From positions 186,001 through 250,000 of the forward strand of contig CAXKVR010000029.1 in NCBI GenBank assembly GCA_964058845.1: a stretch of DNA of 64,000 nucleotides, in the 5' to 3' direction. The DNA comes from Carex sylvatica (Eukaryota > Streptophyta > Magnoliopsida > Poales > Cyperaceae). Numbering within the stretch: position 1 is the stretch's first letter; each line of letters starts with the position of its first letter. Below are positions 19,101 through 31,027 of this stretch, piece by piece. A program made the position numbers and the translations under genes. The notes below the pieces were generated by a model, which searched no databases, was not told the origin of the DNA, and saw only the letters and a list, made by a program, of their open reading frames with translations.

Positions 19101-20340
19101 ATCCATAACAATCCCCGCAGCTTTATCCCCTGCAAAAAACCCCGCACAAACTGTCAAAAAAATCATGGAGGGACCGCTCAATCATTAACAAGCCTTTAGA
19201 AAACTGTTAGTATTTAACTTGAAGCATCAAAATATATATCTCTAATTTGCAAAGTATTAATCCATCTACAATGATCTCTATTTATGAAAGAATAAATCAA
19301 TTAATCAGTTGTTCCCGCACAAAATTTCTTTTTTTTTTGAATTGTCCACGCACAACTGGGGACCATTAAATAAACAATCCCTCATAAATACTTATCAGTT
19401 ATCACCGCACAAAATTTTATTTTTTTCTGGATTGTCCCCGCACAACTAGGAACCATTAAATAAACAATCCCCTCACCCAATGGAAAATACTTCTCAGACA
19501 TAATGGTAAATACTTTATATTATAAGGATAAATACTTCTCAGACATAATTGCACCTTTCAGTAAAATATCAATGATAAATACTTCTCAGAATAATGATGA
19601 ATACTTTATTTTACATGAATAAATATTTCTCAGACATAATTGCAACTTTCAGTAAAACATCAATGATAAATACTTCTCAGACATATTGATAAATATTTTA
19701 TATTACAACTATAAATATTTTATGTTACATGGATAAATACTTCTCAGACATAATTACAATTTTCAGTAAAACATCAATGATAAATACTTTAAGTTACATG
19801 GATAAATATTTCATGTTAAATGGATAAATATTTCTCAGACATAATTGTAATTTTTAGTAAAACATATGTATGTCAAAGACAACGATAAATACTTCTCAAA
19901 ATCAATGATAAATAATTGTCAGAAATAATGATAAATACTTTATTTAACTTTGTTCTTCAACTTGTTAATAAGTAATGGTTAATCAAATCAAAATATTATC
20001 ATGTAAGAGACAATGATAAATACTTCTCAGACATTATGATAAATATTTGTCAGAAATAATGATAAATACTTTCTTGAACATCAATAAACATATAAGCATT
20101 TATTAGCGGAGATTGTTATTAAATGACAACATAATTAATGTGGAGATTCTTATTAATGGACAGTATAATTAATATGTAGATTGTTATTAGAGGGCAGCAT
20201 AATTAATGCGGAAAATATTATTAAATGACAGTCTAATTTAATGCGGGGGATAAATAGAAATTATTAGCATAATAAATGGGGGGGGGGGGGGATACATGGG
20301 AATTAAGGAAGTTAATATTGAGAGAGAGAGTGCAGAGAAA
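19101..20340. repeat. Tandem repeats of a GATAAATACTTCTCAGACAT motif in an unclassified element
   Basis: Between about 19480 and 20085 the motif GATAAATACTTCTCAGACAT recurs many times, with spacer TTTCAGTAAAACATCAATGA in several units. The stretch opens with TTTATCCCCTGC (19121) and ends with GCGGGGGATAAAT (20242), an inverted pair suggesting transposon ends. A run of 14 G lies at 20278-20291. No protein is encoded. Confidence 0.45.
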
Positions 20341-21540
20341 GAGGGGAGACAGTGGTGAAGGAATTTGTATAATTATTCTTTAATTCATAGTTTTCTTTAA
20401 ATTGAGTGTTTTTGGTATATTAGTAAATGCAGTTTTTTATTTAAATTCCGATCAAGGGTTTGATCGGTAACTTTTAAAAGAAAAAATGAATCATATACGT
20501 ATACGTGCAGTGCTGGCGAGTATAGGTAGGTATATAATGTTTGGTCCATAGATCTCTTTCTTATTATACTTGTGAATAATTTACGTGGCAATTTGATTTA
20601 TAATTATTGTACAGCTAGCTGTATGTCACACTAGATAAGCATTAAAATTATAAAAGAGTTGAAGTTGTAACACAACTATTAAAATTATTAAATATGATAA
20701 TGTATAGGCTGGTGGTGCGTTGAATTGATCGGCATAAAAGTAATTTTTTTTTTTTTTTTTTTTTTGGAAAAGCCGCGTCAAACCTAACAATCCAATCCTC
20801 TTTGGGCGATTACGTAAATACTTCTGCGACTCAGTCCAATCGAGAAGGCTTCCTTTTTCCAATACTGGATATATAATTCCCTTAATATGATTTTTAAATT
20901 TAATCACAAATCAAATTATAGATAAAATTAACGCTTTATTATTGAGAAGTTAACCAATATTTTTTTTAATTTAATTATGTTTACTCTATTTTTGTAATTA
21001 CTACAATTTGACAATCCCATTAATTCTCATCCATGTCCTCGTATCAGAACCATTCATGGCACAATCCAACTGATGACAAAAAGAAAAATAATTATAATAA
21101 TTGCCTGTTGGTTAATATTATTATATATTAAAATATATTATAATAATAGATATTAAAGAAAAAGGAAAAGAAAAATATATTATAATATATTAAAATATAT
21201 ATTAATTAGTCGATGGACTAATTATTTTTCATATTCGATCCGTATTTGAAAAATTACTTATGGATGTGAGTACTGATATTAATTTACGTTTCAATTATCC
21301 GTCTTCAAATAGTAGATATATTTCATATATTTTAATATATATTATGAAATAATTATGATATTCACAATTATAATTAGATAAATATTATGTACTTTAGTAT
21401 TTTTTAATAATTTATTATATTATCTTATATTATTTTTATAAATATTCAATTTGATCCGCATTGATATTCAGAAAATTGAAACAAAAATTAATATAAATAT
21501 AGTTTTATCAATTATCTGCTCTGTATCCACTCTGTTTTCA
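20341..21540. other. AT-rich intergenic DNA
   Basis: No gene. Contains the second copy of the 17.77-kb block and a poly-T run of about 22 bases near 20741-20765, followed by a GC-richer segment (AAAGCCGCGTCAAACC). That could be the reversed tail of a retroposon, but I cannot assign it. Confidence 0.35.
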
Positions 21541-23300
21541 AAATGACCGTTGGATGGTGAAAAGCAAAAAGTAATGGATTGCTTATTTATAGTTGGACTA
21601 TTAACTTAGAGCAGAATATTGAGCTCATGGAAAATAAATTAATATGGGCTTCACTGGGCTAAGATGAAAGATTATAGTAAATGTGCAGTAGGCCCTCATG
21701 GCCACCTATTGGGCTGCTCTCATTTGCCTCAATCACTTAGCAGCTAATTTAAAGGGTTTTGTTGCTGACAACGTGGTCCATAATGCATGTGAGGCTTGTT
21801 TCTTTTCAAGTCAAAGGAAGTTAAAATTAAGAAGAACAGCCTTAGTGGGACCTTTTGTAAGACAAGGTGATCGGTTTTTTGAGTCTGTGAATCATATTGG
21901 ATTTGTGTTATTTGGGTGTCCGGTATGCTTATGGATTGTCCGATTGAAGCATCTCGGGATTGGGATAGTATTGGATTTTGGTTGGATGGCTCGGATCGAA
22001 TCAGGCGGGTCTTTTGAAACAGGTCATATTTTGTCGCTTTTATATTCTTTTTGAAAAATAGTGATATGGCCACCGATTTCATAGAAATCAAGCATACTTG
22101 ATTTGGTATCCAAAATAGATATCAAAATCAAATATGAAAGTCTTACTATAATGTACAACCAATAACAAAAGAAATAAAAGCATACAAGTAAAAAATAATA
22201 TCATCCAAAGCTAATCTCCCAACTAAATGAATACAAAGTAAGCAAAAATTAAAAGTCATCCAATAAGTCCTCATCTGTCAGCTCGTCTCCAGACATGTGA
22301 CATAGGGGATGCATAAACAAGTTAGAAGAAGTCATACTAACGCCTCTTTTTTCTCTTACCTTCCAATCCCTCATGCCTCTTTTTTTAGTTTTATATTTTT
22401 CCACTTAGTTATAAATAATATAAGAAATTGCGTCATACACAATTATGATATGGTCATTTCTTTTGAATTCATTTTTTTTTTTAAGTTTCATACAGGAAAT
22501 ACATTGGTTTCTCAATTTGATACTAATTATACAATTAATCTGTAAGATTGAAGTGTTGCATAAGAGTGTTGAAAGTCAATTTTTTTTCCCCTTTTTAAAA
22601 TAGGCCATGCATCAGAGTACATGCCACAAAATGTTTCTACTTTATAAACAATTCCTAAGGTTCATTAACATAAGTTATAACAAATGAAAGGTTCATTAAT
22701 AATAAGATACAACTGGTAAAGAAATGACTATTTATTTGTTCAAACAGGAGATTTAAGCCATGATTGCATTATCGGTGTTTCCGGCATTAATTGTTTATTG
22801 TTTTATTCGAGTTTTTAAAGTTCAGATATTTGACACCTCATTATTCTCATGCCTTTCGATAATTGAGTCTTTTATAGATGATAAAAACAATCTCCTGATC
22901 CATGAAGTAACATCAGTTATCAGTAGAAAGCTTCCATCTATTACCTTTTGACTAAATAGTATTGCTCACCAGAGGATGCGGTACCAGTCAAAGACAGATT
23001 CTTTGGGTCTTCCTGGTATAGGGCAGAAAGTTGTGTACCAAAAATAAATAATTGTGTTTTTGTTAAAAGTTCTAGGCTTATTTTACTGCTTAAAATTTGA
23101 AAGTATTTAGAACATGAAAATTTAAATTGAAGTTCTTCTAAGTAATATTTGTACCTCAGATTATTTATCTTGATTCTAGGACACTTTTTTACATCTCTTT
23201 ACAAAGTTATTAAAGCTCGAGGTCAATTTAAGATGGTTGTGATAATTCTTGGATGCAACACAATCATATTTGGCTCAAGCTGTCAACGTGTCTCTCTCTC
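21541..23300. repeat. Segmental-duplication block (TTAATATGGGCTTC family)
   Basis: The stretch 21580-21790 (ATAGTTGGACTATTAACTTA, TTAATATGGGCTTCACTGGG, CCACCTATTGGGCTGCTCTC) is repeated at 30955-30985 plus 32770-32860 and at 39408-39545, always on the far side of RALF-like gene copies, so it belongs to the duplicated unit. An open frame at 21698-22054 lies in this block but is not conserved in the other copies, so I do not call it a gene. The remainder shows nothing recognisable. Confidence 0.5.
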
Positions 23301-23304
23301 TTTG

Positions 23305-24487
23305 ATCAAGAGGGCTGATACACTTGGCTCGACTCGGCTCATGTAAACACTCGGCTCATCTCGACTCATGTAAACACTTGGCTCGACTCGGCTCGGCTCA
23401 CGAACTCGCGAGTTGACTCGCAAGCCGTCTCATATTTTTACTTATTGAGCTGAATATTGTTGTCAAGAGGGCTGATGCACTCTCAAATGTATTTTGACGG
23501 AAATCGTCTCAACAATCGAATCAATATCCAACTACCTACGATTTTTAAAGGATCATATTCAAATTGAATTCTACTATGATCTAAATTGGAAGTTAATAAA
23601 ACTTTATTAGATGCCTGTGCTAATTCATATTCAATAAGAATATGTCGTGATTGGAATATATAAGTTTGTCTCCGTTATATGTGTATCGGTGCGTTTGGAT
23701 AGTATAGGAATAGCAAAAAGTTCGGATTAGCTTTGGAAAAACTAAATGCAAATCATTATTCCATGTTTGAATGAAAAAGAAGATATTTCCAACATTAGAG
23801 TTATTTTGGAATTAGTCGCTATTTTATTAATTCATTGAAATGTTGAGCGGCTATTTTGAATTCAGAATTAACCGCTACCTTCACTCTCTATCCAAACGCA
23901 CCGTACGTCTTCAAAAAAATTGAAATTTGAAATTTGAAAAAAAATATGAAATTTGGAAAAAATTGAAATTTGAAAAAAAAAATTAAATTTGAATATGATC
24001 CTTTAAAAATTGTAGGTAGTTGAATGATTTGATTGTAGATACGATTTTCATAAAAATATATTCCAGAGTGCATCATCCCTCTTGACAACAATATTCTTTT
24101 TTTTTTAAGGATAATTGACCAGTAGCCAGCTGTCGATATATTGAATAAGAAAAGTTTATTTACATCTCTCAACGGGAGTTTTTTTATCCTACTCTACACA
24201 ATCTTAACTCGTAAATAACACACTGTTTAGGGCCATGAATGATTGACTATGATCGTACGTTCCCATTCTATTCTTTTCTCTCCTTTTAATAATAATATTC
24301 AACTCAATAAGTAGAAATATGAGCCGTCTCGCAAGCTCACGAGTTGAGCCGAATCGAGCCGAATCGAGCTAAGTGTTTAAATGAGCTGAGCTTTTTATTT
24401 CAAAATCGAGCCGAGTTAGAACCGAGCTTTTGCTTCTTTCATTGAGCCGAGCCGAGTTTGAGCCGAACCTTAATCATTAGCAGCCCT
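23305..24487. mobile_element. Foldback DNA transposon with long GGCTCGACTCGG-type inverted arms, nested MITE
   Basis: The left arm has GGGCTGATACACTTGGCTCG, then CGACTCGGCTC repeats, CAAGCCGTCTCATATTTTTA and TTGTCAAGAGGGCTGATGCA. The right arm carries the inverted equivalents TGCATCATCCCTCTTGACAA, AAATATGAGCCGTCTCGCAA and GAGCCGAGCCGAGTTTGAGC, and ends GCAGCCCT. A separate element at 23688-23902 sits inside. The outer TSD is not clear and no transposase is present. Confidence 0.55.
23688..23902. repeat. MITE with GGTGCGTTTGGATAG terminal repeats
   Basis: A perfect 15-bp inverted terminal pair: GGTGCGTTTGGATAG on the left and CTATCCAAACGCACC on the right, 215 bp overall. It lies inside the larger foldback element. 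The TSD is ambiguous, so the superfamily is left open. Confidence 0.7.
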
Positions 24488-24528
24488 ATTGACAGGAGAA
24501 CAAGGCAATATTTCTGGTTAGCATTCTT

Positions 24529-24765
24529 TGTTATTTTTTGTTAGACAAGAGAGAAGAGATTTAACAAAACAACTTATTATTGCATTCTTATTTTTTAGCT
24601 TTAGATGTGTCTCTATTTATAGTTACAAGACAAACAAACTAGCCGTTGGAATGCACTATTCCCTATTGTTATTAATTACAAGCCAATATTTTCTACAAGA
24701 TACTATTTCCTATTCTATTAAATAAAGTAGATGTTGCAATTTAAATTTTATTTTATATTTCAACA
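24529..24765 (-). repeat. LTR of a minus-strand Copia fragment
   Basis: Plus-strand TGTTATTTTTTGTTAGAC to ATATTTCAACA, followed by CTGGAGGGGAC read on the minus strand, a purine tract typical before a 3' LTR. It precedes the RNase H remnant below. Confidence 0.6.
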
Positions 24766-25895
24766 GTCCCCTCCAGCTAGGAATGTATATATTGTATAAT
24801 TCTAGCTTGTTTGTAATTTTCTCAAATGGACTCAGATCCAACTCTTTGGTGAAGATATCTGCGAATTGATCTTCACTCTTTAAATATGGTGTTTCAATTT
24901 TATTTGCTTAAATATTTTCTCTAATAAAGTGGCAATCCACTTCTATTTTTTTTGAAGGTCAGTCAGCAAGGCTGACGACGAAATATATTGATAAAAAAGT
25001 TATTTACAAAAAATTTGCAGTTACAATCGCTCACCCCTGTGGTAGATCCGACCCCCATTCCCCTTACCCTAACTAGCTCCTATTACCACTACTAGTTTGC
25101 AAAAGTCACTCCCCGCGGAGTCCCCACTCCTTTCACCACTATTGTTGTGCCTAGAATGCAATATCCAATGTTGTCTCATTTATCAACTGAGTTTTGTTCG
25201 CACAATCCACTTTTATATGTTTTGTTTGCTCATGGAACACATGATTTGAAGCTATATGACGTGCCAAATTATTGTCATAATACATTTTTATTGGTTCTTG
25301 AGTTTTAAATTCCATGTCTAATAGAAGTTGCTTGATCCAAGTTAATTTACTTGTTGTTGATGCCATGGCACAATATCTAGCTTCGGCGCTTGATCGTGCT
25401 ACAATATTTTATTTCTTATTTTTCTATGTAACTAGATTTCTGCCTACAAATGTGTAAAAACTGGTTGTCGATTTCAATCGAAGCTTCCTGCAAAATCTAC
25501 ATCGGAATAGCCACATATATTAGTAGAATTATTGTTTTTCATCCAAATACCCTTACCACGATTACATTTTATTTAGCTCTGAATTATATTTACAGCTTCT
25601 AAATGTCGTGTTCTTGGTGAGTACATGAACTTACTAATTTGACTTACCAAAAAAAAAAATATACGAACAAGTAACTGTTAGATAAATCAATTTTTCTACA
25701 AGTTTTTGAAATTGATTTGTCTTTTGAAAGTTCACTACTATCTTTACTATTTAATTTGTCCTTGTTGTTAACTGGAATAGAGGCCAGCTTATATTCTAAT
25801 TTACTGATTTCTTTTAATAAATCAAGTGTATATTTTCTTTGAAAAATAAAGAGTCCTTTATCTGAAGAAGTTGCCTCCATTCATATAAAATATTT
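24766..25895 (-). pseudogene. Copia RT and RNase H remnant
   Basis: Minus-strand frames give GLFIFQRKYTLDLLKEISKL near 25850 (the RT end, cf. SIFVTQRKYAKDLLKRF) and TSKLTWIKQLLLDMEFKTQE then MYYDNNLARHIASNHVFHEQ with TKHIKVDC at 25366-25170 (RNase H). Stops and frameshifts lie between them. An unrelated piece at about 24946-25140, starting with a T tract and GAAGGTCAGTCAGCAAGG, interrupts it. The 5' portion of the element is missing. Confidence 0.75.
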
Positions 25896-25919
25896 AAGAT
25901 ATTATAAATATTTTAAGAA

Positions 25920-26313
25920 AAATAATGGTCCAACCATTTTTTCTGGCAGGAAAAAATTGCAGGCCAAACCCTTTCCGCCCTGTATGAAGGAGAGAAATGT
26001 CTTCAGTCAACTATTCCAACAAAATAAGATTGCAATCGTTATCAAACTAGAAAAGATACTGACTTTTTCATGCATCGCCAAAAAATGAAAAATGCACCAT
26101 AACAAACGACAAGCGTGCTGAAAAGTTGCATTGACCTGAGGTCAATGGAGAAGATATTATTGTAGAAAGGTCCAGAGGTGCTATATATCGTATCCATATC
26201 TTTTTTTTTAATTAATTGCAATAATTGTCTGAAAAAGTCTATATATAGGAATGAATCCTAGAGAGTACCAACTGCATCATAAAACAAAGCTGGATAAAAT
26301 AAATTTCCAAAAA
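25920..26313 (+). promoter_or_regulatory. Upstream region of RALF-like gene 1 with W-box palindrome and TATA box
   Basis: TATATATA lies at 26240-26247, about 70 bp before the start codon. TTGACCTGAGGTCAA at 26132-26146 contains two facing TTGACC W-box cores, the binding site class of WRKY factors. The block CACCATAACAAACGACAAGC upstream is conserved in inverted form at 36015, 61800 and 63550, so it belongs to a duplicated promoter module. Regulation by WRKY factors is inferred from the motif only. Confidence 0.45.
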
Positions 26314-26780
26314 ATGTCAACAACAAAAGCTCTCCCAGTTCTCTGCATTCTCTTCCTATTTTTCACTAGTTCTCTCCTATTGCCTTGTACCGATGCTGCT
26401 CGAACCCTGGAAGAGAGCAAGGATGGTAGTAAACAATCTCTCTCTCTTAATAAATTTCTGGTGTATTCTTTTTTAAATTTAAGGAAGTATTCAGACTTTA
26501 ATTGACTTGTAATTCAATTAAACTTGAACCTAATTAATTAAGTGATAAGTTGAGATTTGTTCTATTTGATAAAGTGAGAGAGATATATCTTCCGTAATTC
26601 TTTCATTATTAGTAAAATTAATAATTGCAAATCTACTTTGTCATCTCCTCATTTTCAGCAATCAACTATCCAGGGGTCACAACACCTAGCAGAAACGTCC
26701 CAGGCCAGCCTTACACTCGACCCTGCAATAAGTATTATTCAAATTGTCATAGTTATCCTCCTCCTGAAGCAAAGCCTTAG
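26314..26780 (+). CDS. RALF-like secreted peptide gene 1 (two exons)
   Basis: Exon 1 at 26314-26425 and exon 2 at 26659-26780 join in phase 1 through GT-AG to give 77 residues. Residues 1 to about 29 form a clear signal peptide (MSTTKALPVLCILFLFFTSS then LLLPCTDAA), followed by RTLEESKD. The mature part has INYPGVTTPSRNVPGQPYTR, then PCNKYYSNC and PPPEAKP. PYTRxCxKxxxC resembles the C-terminal NPYTRGCxxxxRC of RALF peptides, apoplastic ligands of CrRLK1L receptor kinases, and INYP resembles their YxNY/YISY start. Differences: only one of the usual two disulfides could form, spacing is C-x6-C, and an intron splits the gene, whereas most RALF genes are intronless. I chose the internal ATG over one 63 bases upstream because it alone starts with the signal peptide and is conserved in the paralogues. 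Confidence 0.6.
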
Positions 26781-27289
26781 AAGAATGATGCTTGGTTACA
26801 TGAAAGAGTTACAGCAAGAATATATAATGCAACAGCGTATTTATGTACGTGTATAAATAAAAAGTGAGATTTATGTATGGGCTTGGTTGAAATCTCCAAT
26901 ATGGTGGGGGTTTCATAAATTAATATTGTAAAGTGTGTAATTAATTAATAGAATCATATAGGTTTGTGCCAAAATAAAACTAGAGTTCATCTAAATAAAT
27001 CTGCCCATGCCATCTACAGCCTCTAAGCCTTGTAGCAGCACCACTTGACCCTAATTTTATTATGGTCATGCAATTATGTTGGATGAAATAAATAATTGTG
27101 AATGATTCTCTACAACACAATGAATTTTGAAATAGTAAAAATTATATAAAACTAATTCTCTATAATATATGTTCCCCTGTTTCTCAATTTATGATGTAAA
27201 AACCAATTTTCATAATAACTTCTGGCTTGATACAATTTTTCTTCCAAAGTTGACCCCTATCTGCTAATTGATTCTACTGAGCTTACAGG

Positions 27290-27640
27290 CTGAGAACATG
27301 AGACTACTTTTTGAGAAAAAACGCCGACCAATTTCTTGCCACCCCAACCCTATCCCGAAGAGAGAGCAACGACTTGAGTCAACTAATCCAACAATCTAAA
27401 ATCTCGCTGTCAAGCTACAAAACATTCACTTGTTGATATATTGACAAAGGGACTATTTTACTGAAACTTCACTTTGACCAGAGGTCACAGCAAAAATGAA
27501 ATCGATCATTGAAGAAAATAATATAAGGACTTGACAATGCGTAGAATTTTGATCTGCAATGGAGAAATTTTACCTACATTTTATCCATATCTTAAAAGTT
27601 CCTTTTCTCCATTGAAAACCAACAATTTGATCTGAGCATG
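27290..27640. repeat. Orphan copy of a RALF-gene-associated module
   Basis: AGAGAGAGCAACGACTTGAG then TCAACTAATCCAACAATCTA and TTTGACCAGAGGTCACAGC recur at 30120-30290 and 38500-38660. The module includes a W-box-like GACC/GGTC pair. No peptide gene follows directly. Confidence 0.5.
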
Positions 27641-28920
27641 CTTAGCAAAGTTTTAAAAGTTTGAAGTTATTTTTGTTGTACTATTTTTCTAAAAGTGCGC
27701 AACACAATATGATTCAAATTTGAATGGAAAATTCCCTGACTTGCATAGAATTTAGTTGGATTAATGGACTCATTAATTAACCGACGTCCATATTAAATCT
27801 GAAAACAAAAAAACAACAAATAATTGATTGACTTATTTGTGTGGGCCTCTCTGGGCCGAGATATAAAAGAAAACAGAGGTCCAACTAAGTAGACCTGAAG
27901 GTCCCAACTGCATAAAATCATATTGACTATGATCAACAGAGTATAAAATCATATTAAAGGAAAATTTCAGAACACCAAACCAGATTCTTCCAGTGCACAT
28001 CATTCATTTTGACTAAGATCAACAATGTATAATTGACACTATTCAATGAAAAAATTCTAAAAAATATATATATATTAAGCTAAAAATAGACGACCATTTA
28101 AGATGCAAAAAAATTGTGGTGCGATAAACAAATTATTAAAATCGGTTTCAAATATTTGCGGAAACTTTATTCAAGTAATTGTAGGTATAGATGAACCAAT
28201 TAGAAGAAAAAAAAGTACGGATTAATTTGATTAGTTCCGTTCGGTCTGGCACACTAATGGGTTGGGCCCAGCTGATATGCATTTGCACAGGAACGAGGTC
28301 GTGTCGTGCTAACATATCGAAGTTTATAAACATTCTGCACAGGATCTGAGATGAACACAATACGTTTAATAGCACAACACAGTTTGGTATGACATGTTTT
28401 GACGTTCCTTGCTGGTACTTCGACGTACGGTGCTAGTTTATTTATTTATTTATTTTTAAATCTTGATAATTTCTTACTTTAAAAATAATGCTAATATTAA
28501 AAAAAATTGAAAAAGTAAATTATATTTCTTTTTGTAAATTTTAGTTTCTTTAATATAAATATTTTGTAGCATTTTTCTTTTGGCATAATTTGAGAAAAAT
28601 ATTACTAAGGAGTAAAAACATGAATTTTTATTTAAACGTGTTGTGCTTTATCTGTGTCTAGCTATACCACGTGCTGTGCCAGTACTTAGATGTGTCGTGC
28701 AGTACCTTTTTGTGGACATGCCGTGCTAATTGTGCCGGTTTAGAAAAATTAGGACACCACACATGTAAGGACACGCCACGTCTAATAAGGCATGCCACGT
28801 TGTGCAGTGTCCTTAGCTTTGTGTGCTGGCACATGTACCCAGCATGTCGTGTTTTTGCGATACACTAGCTAAGAGGTGTAAACAGATTGGATACGTACGA
28901 AGATAATAGCTAAATTGTAT
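27640..28920. other. Intergenic DNA including the distal upstream block of RALF-like gene 2
   Basis: About 28110-28290 (including TTAATTTGATTAGTTCCGTT and GGGTTGGGCCCAGCTGATAT) is homologous, inverted, to 36290-36430 upstream of gene 3. A stretch at 28310-28860 rich in GTGCTGTGCC and CGTGTCGTGC-type motifs looks like transposon debris; its end (TACACTAGCTAAGAGGTGTA) recurs at 37611-37632. No coding sequence is seen. Confidence 0.45.
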
Positions 28921-28946
28921 CCATATCTATTTTTCCTTGAAAAGTC

Positions 28947-28954
28947 TATATATA
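28947..28954 (+). promoter_or_regulatory. TATA box of RALF-like gene 2
   Basis: TATATATA about 64 bp before the start codon, in a block (AGTCTATATATAGGAATGAA) conserved with gene 1. Confidence 0.5.
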
Positions 28955-29017
28955 GGAATGAATCCTTGGAGCGTACCAACTACATCATAATAGAAAATTA
29001 GAACCACAGTTTCACAA

Positions 29018-29384
29018 ATGTCAAAAACAATAGCTCTTCCTGTTCTCTGTATTCTCTTCCTATTTTTCACTAGCTCTCTCGTATTGCCTTGTACCGAGGC
29101 TGCTCGGAACCTGGAAGAGAGCAAGGATGGTAGTAAGCAATCTCTCTCTTTCTTAAATGAAACTTGAACCTGTATCTTTTAAATGTTTGTAGTTTAAATT
29201 TCTAGTAATAGATAAAGTAACAGAGATATCTCCCATATTTCTTGTATTTTCAGCAATCGGCGTGAGACCATTAAATCCAAATAAACCTTTGATTCCATCA
29301 CCCCAAGCCAACCCTTACACCAGACGACGCTGCAATAAGATGTATAATTGTCCTCGTGATCCTCCTTCAGAAGCAAAGCCATAG
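29018..29384 (+). CDS. RALF-like secreted peptide gene 2 (two exons)
   Basis: Exon 1 at 29018-29129 and exon 2 at 29254-29384, joined in phase 1, encode 80 residues. The signal peptide MSKTIALPVLCILFLFFTSS continues LVLPCTEAA, then RNLEESKD. Exon 2 gives IGVRPLNPNKPLIPSPQANP, YTRRRCNKMYNC and PRDPPSEAKP. ANPYTRRRCNKMYNC, with C-x5-C spacing, is the closest of the three copies to the RALF C-terminus ANPYTRGCSKxxRC. The first-strand motif INYP is changed to IGVR. The start codon and both splice sites align with gene 1. Exon 2 diverges more than the signal peptide, as seen in fast-evolving secreted peptides. Receptor and function cannot be read from the sequence. Confidence 0.62.
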
Positions 29385-29459
29385 AGAAATGATTTATGGT
29401 ACATGAAATAATAAGAGAAAGAATAATGCAACAAAGTATTTATGTATGTGTTGAAACAA

Positions 29460-29600
29460 TATGTAAGATGTATAATTGTGGTATTTATTGTCCCTCTCAA
29501 GCAAACCTGTAGAAGAATGATTCCTGGTTACATGAAAGAGCCAGAGCAAGAAGAATGCAACAAAGTATTTATGTATGTGTATAAAGAATAAGTGTGATTT
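29460..29600 (+). repeat. Partial tandem copy of the gene 2 exon-2 end and 3' UTR
   Basis: GATGTATAATTGTGG, then CAAGCAAACCTGTAGAAGAA and GGTTACATGAAAGAGCCAGA, repeat the 3' part of exon 2 and its downstream sequence (29339-29440) with changes. It has no start codon or signal-peptide exon of its own. Confidence 0.6.
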
Positions 29601-30049
29601 ATATATATGTGCTCGGTGGAATTCCCAAGTATGGATGGGATATCATAAATTATTATTGTAAAGTATGTAACTAATTAATAGAGTTATATATATTTGCATG
29701 CAGTAACAAGGAGAGTAGTCAAGCAACACCACTTGGCCCTAATTATGTTATCCTCAAGTAATTATGTTGGATGAAATAAATGATTGTAGCTGACCTCTAT
29801 GTGAATGATGCTCCACATGACACAGAATTTTGGAATGGTAAAAATTACTTAAATCTAATTCTCTATAATGGTCTGTTTCTCTGTTTCACAATTTATGATG
29901 TAAAAACAAATTTAAGTAATCTACAATTCATTAAATTATTAAATATTTACATCTGGCTCGATCCAATTTTTTTTCCAAAATTGACCACTATTTGCTAATT
30001 GATTCTACTGAGCTATGATGTATAATTGAGGGAAAAAGAATGCTCATGC

Positions 30050-31020
30050 TCAGACAGTAAGAGCATGAGACTATTTTTTTAGAAAAAGCGCAGACCAATC
30101 CTTGCCACCCCATCTCTATCCCAAAGAGAGAGTGAGCAACGACTTGAGTCAACTAATCTAACAATCTAAAATCTCGCTGTCAGGCTACAAACATCCAAAT
30201 AAATTTGTTGATATATTGACAAAAGGACAATATTACTGAAATTTCACTTTGACCAGAGGTAACAGCGAAAATAAAATCATTGAAGAAAATAATAAAAGAA
30301 CTTGACAATGCGTGGAATTTTTATCTGCAATGGACAAAATTTGTAGCAGCAATTATATGTGAAAATGTTTTCAAAGTGATAACATGATACTGACAGATAT
30401 GTTGACCTTATCATTGGACTACAATTCTATTTGTATTTGTACCTATATTTCATGTCAACATCACTAAAGATATATAAAATTATGGAACGAATAGCAGATG
30501 TGCAACTACAACAAAACTAAGCATATATATCAGATTAAAAACATAATAATAAAAGATATAAATTAAAAAATTGATAATAAATCATTATATTCTGTTTGAT
30601 GTCATAATCCTTGTAATTAAAGCAGTTTCGAAAATTCCATTCCAAAGCTCTATCTGTCGAACAGAACAAACTTTATGAGCTGCTGGATCATAAATATAAA
30701 AACTCAAATGCATTATGTATGTTCAATTAAATTTTTACAAAAAGCAAAAAGATAGAAAGCCGATTACAAAACATTGGGGCTAATGCAAGCAGTGATTCCG
30801 AAAATTTTTGTTTGAGCCCCTTTTTCTTTTTTTGTAATTTAAATAAAAATAGTGTATGTAATTTGTTATATCAATTGGAAAAATATTGAGTTGGGTCAGA
30901 AAACTATCAAATAAAAAAATAAAAAAAACTCTATGTATGAAAATGGATTGTTTATTGTATAGTTGGACTATTAACTTAGGTAAGATCAATGCTGGGCTCC
31001 AGGAATTTAAATTAGGAAGC
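30050..31020. repeat. Downstream duplicated block of the RALF unit
   Basis: 30120-30290 repeats the module at 27358-27480, and 30410-30670 (AACCTTATCATTGG-type block, later TTCCAAAGCTCTATCTGTCG) is homologous to 38705-38960. No genes. Confidence 0.5.
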
Positions 31021-31027
31021 GTCTAAT

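Noticed and set aside
21698..22054. 118-codon frame beginning MATYWAALICLNHLAAN
   Set aside because: Lies in a duplicated intergenic block; the other copies (32.8 kb, 39.4 kb) do not keep the frame and no domain is recognisable.
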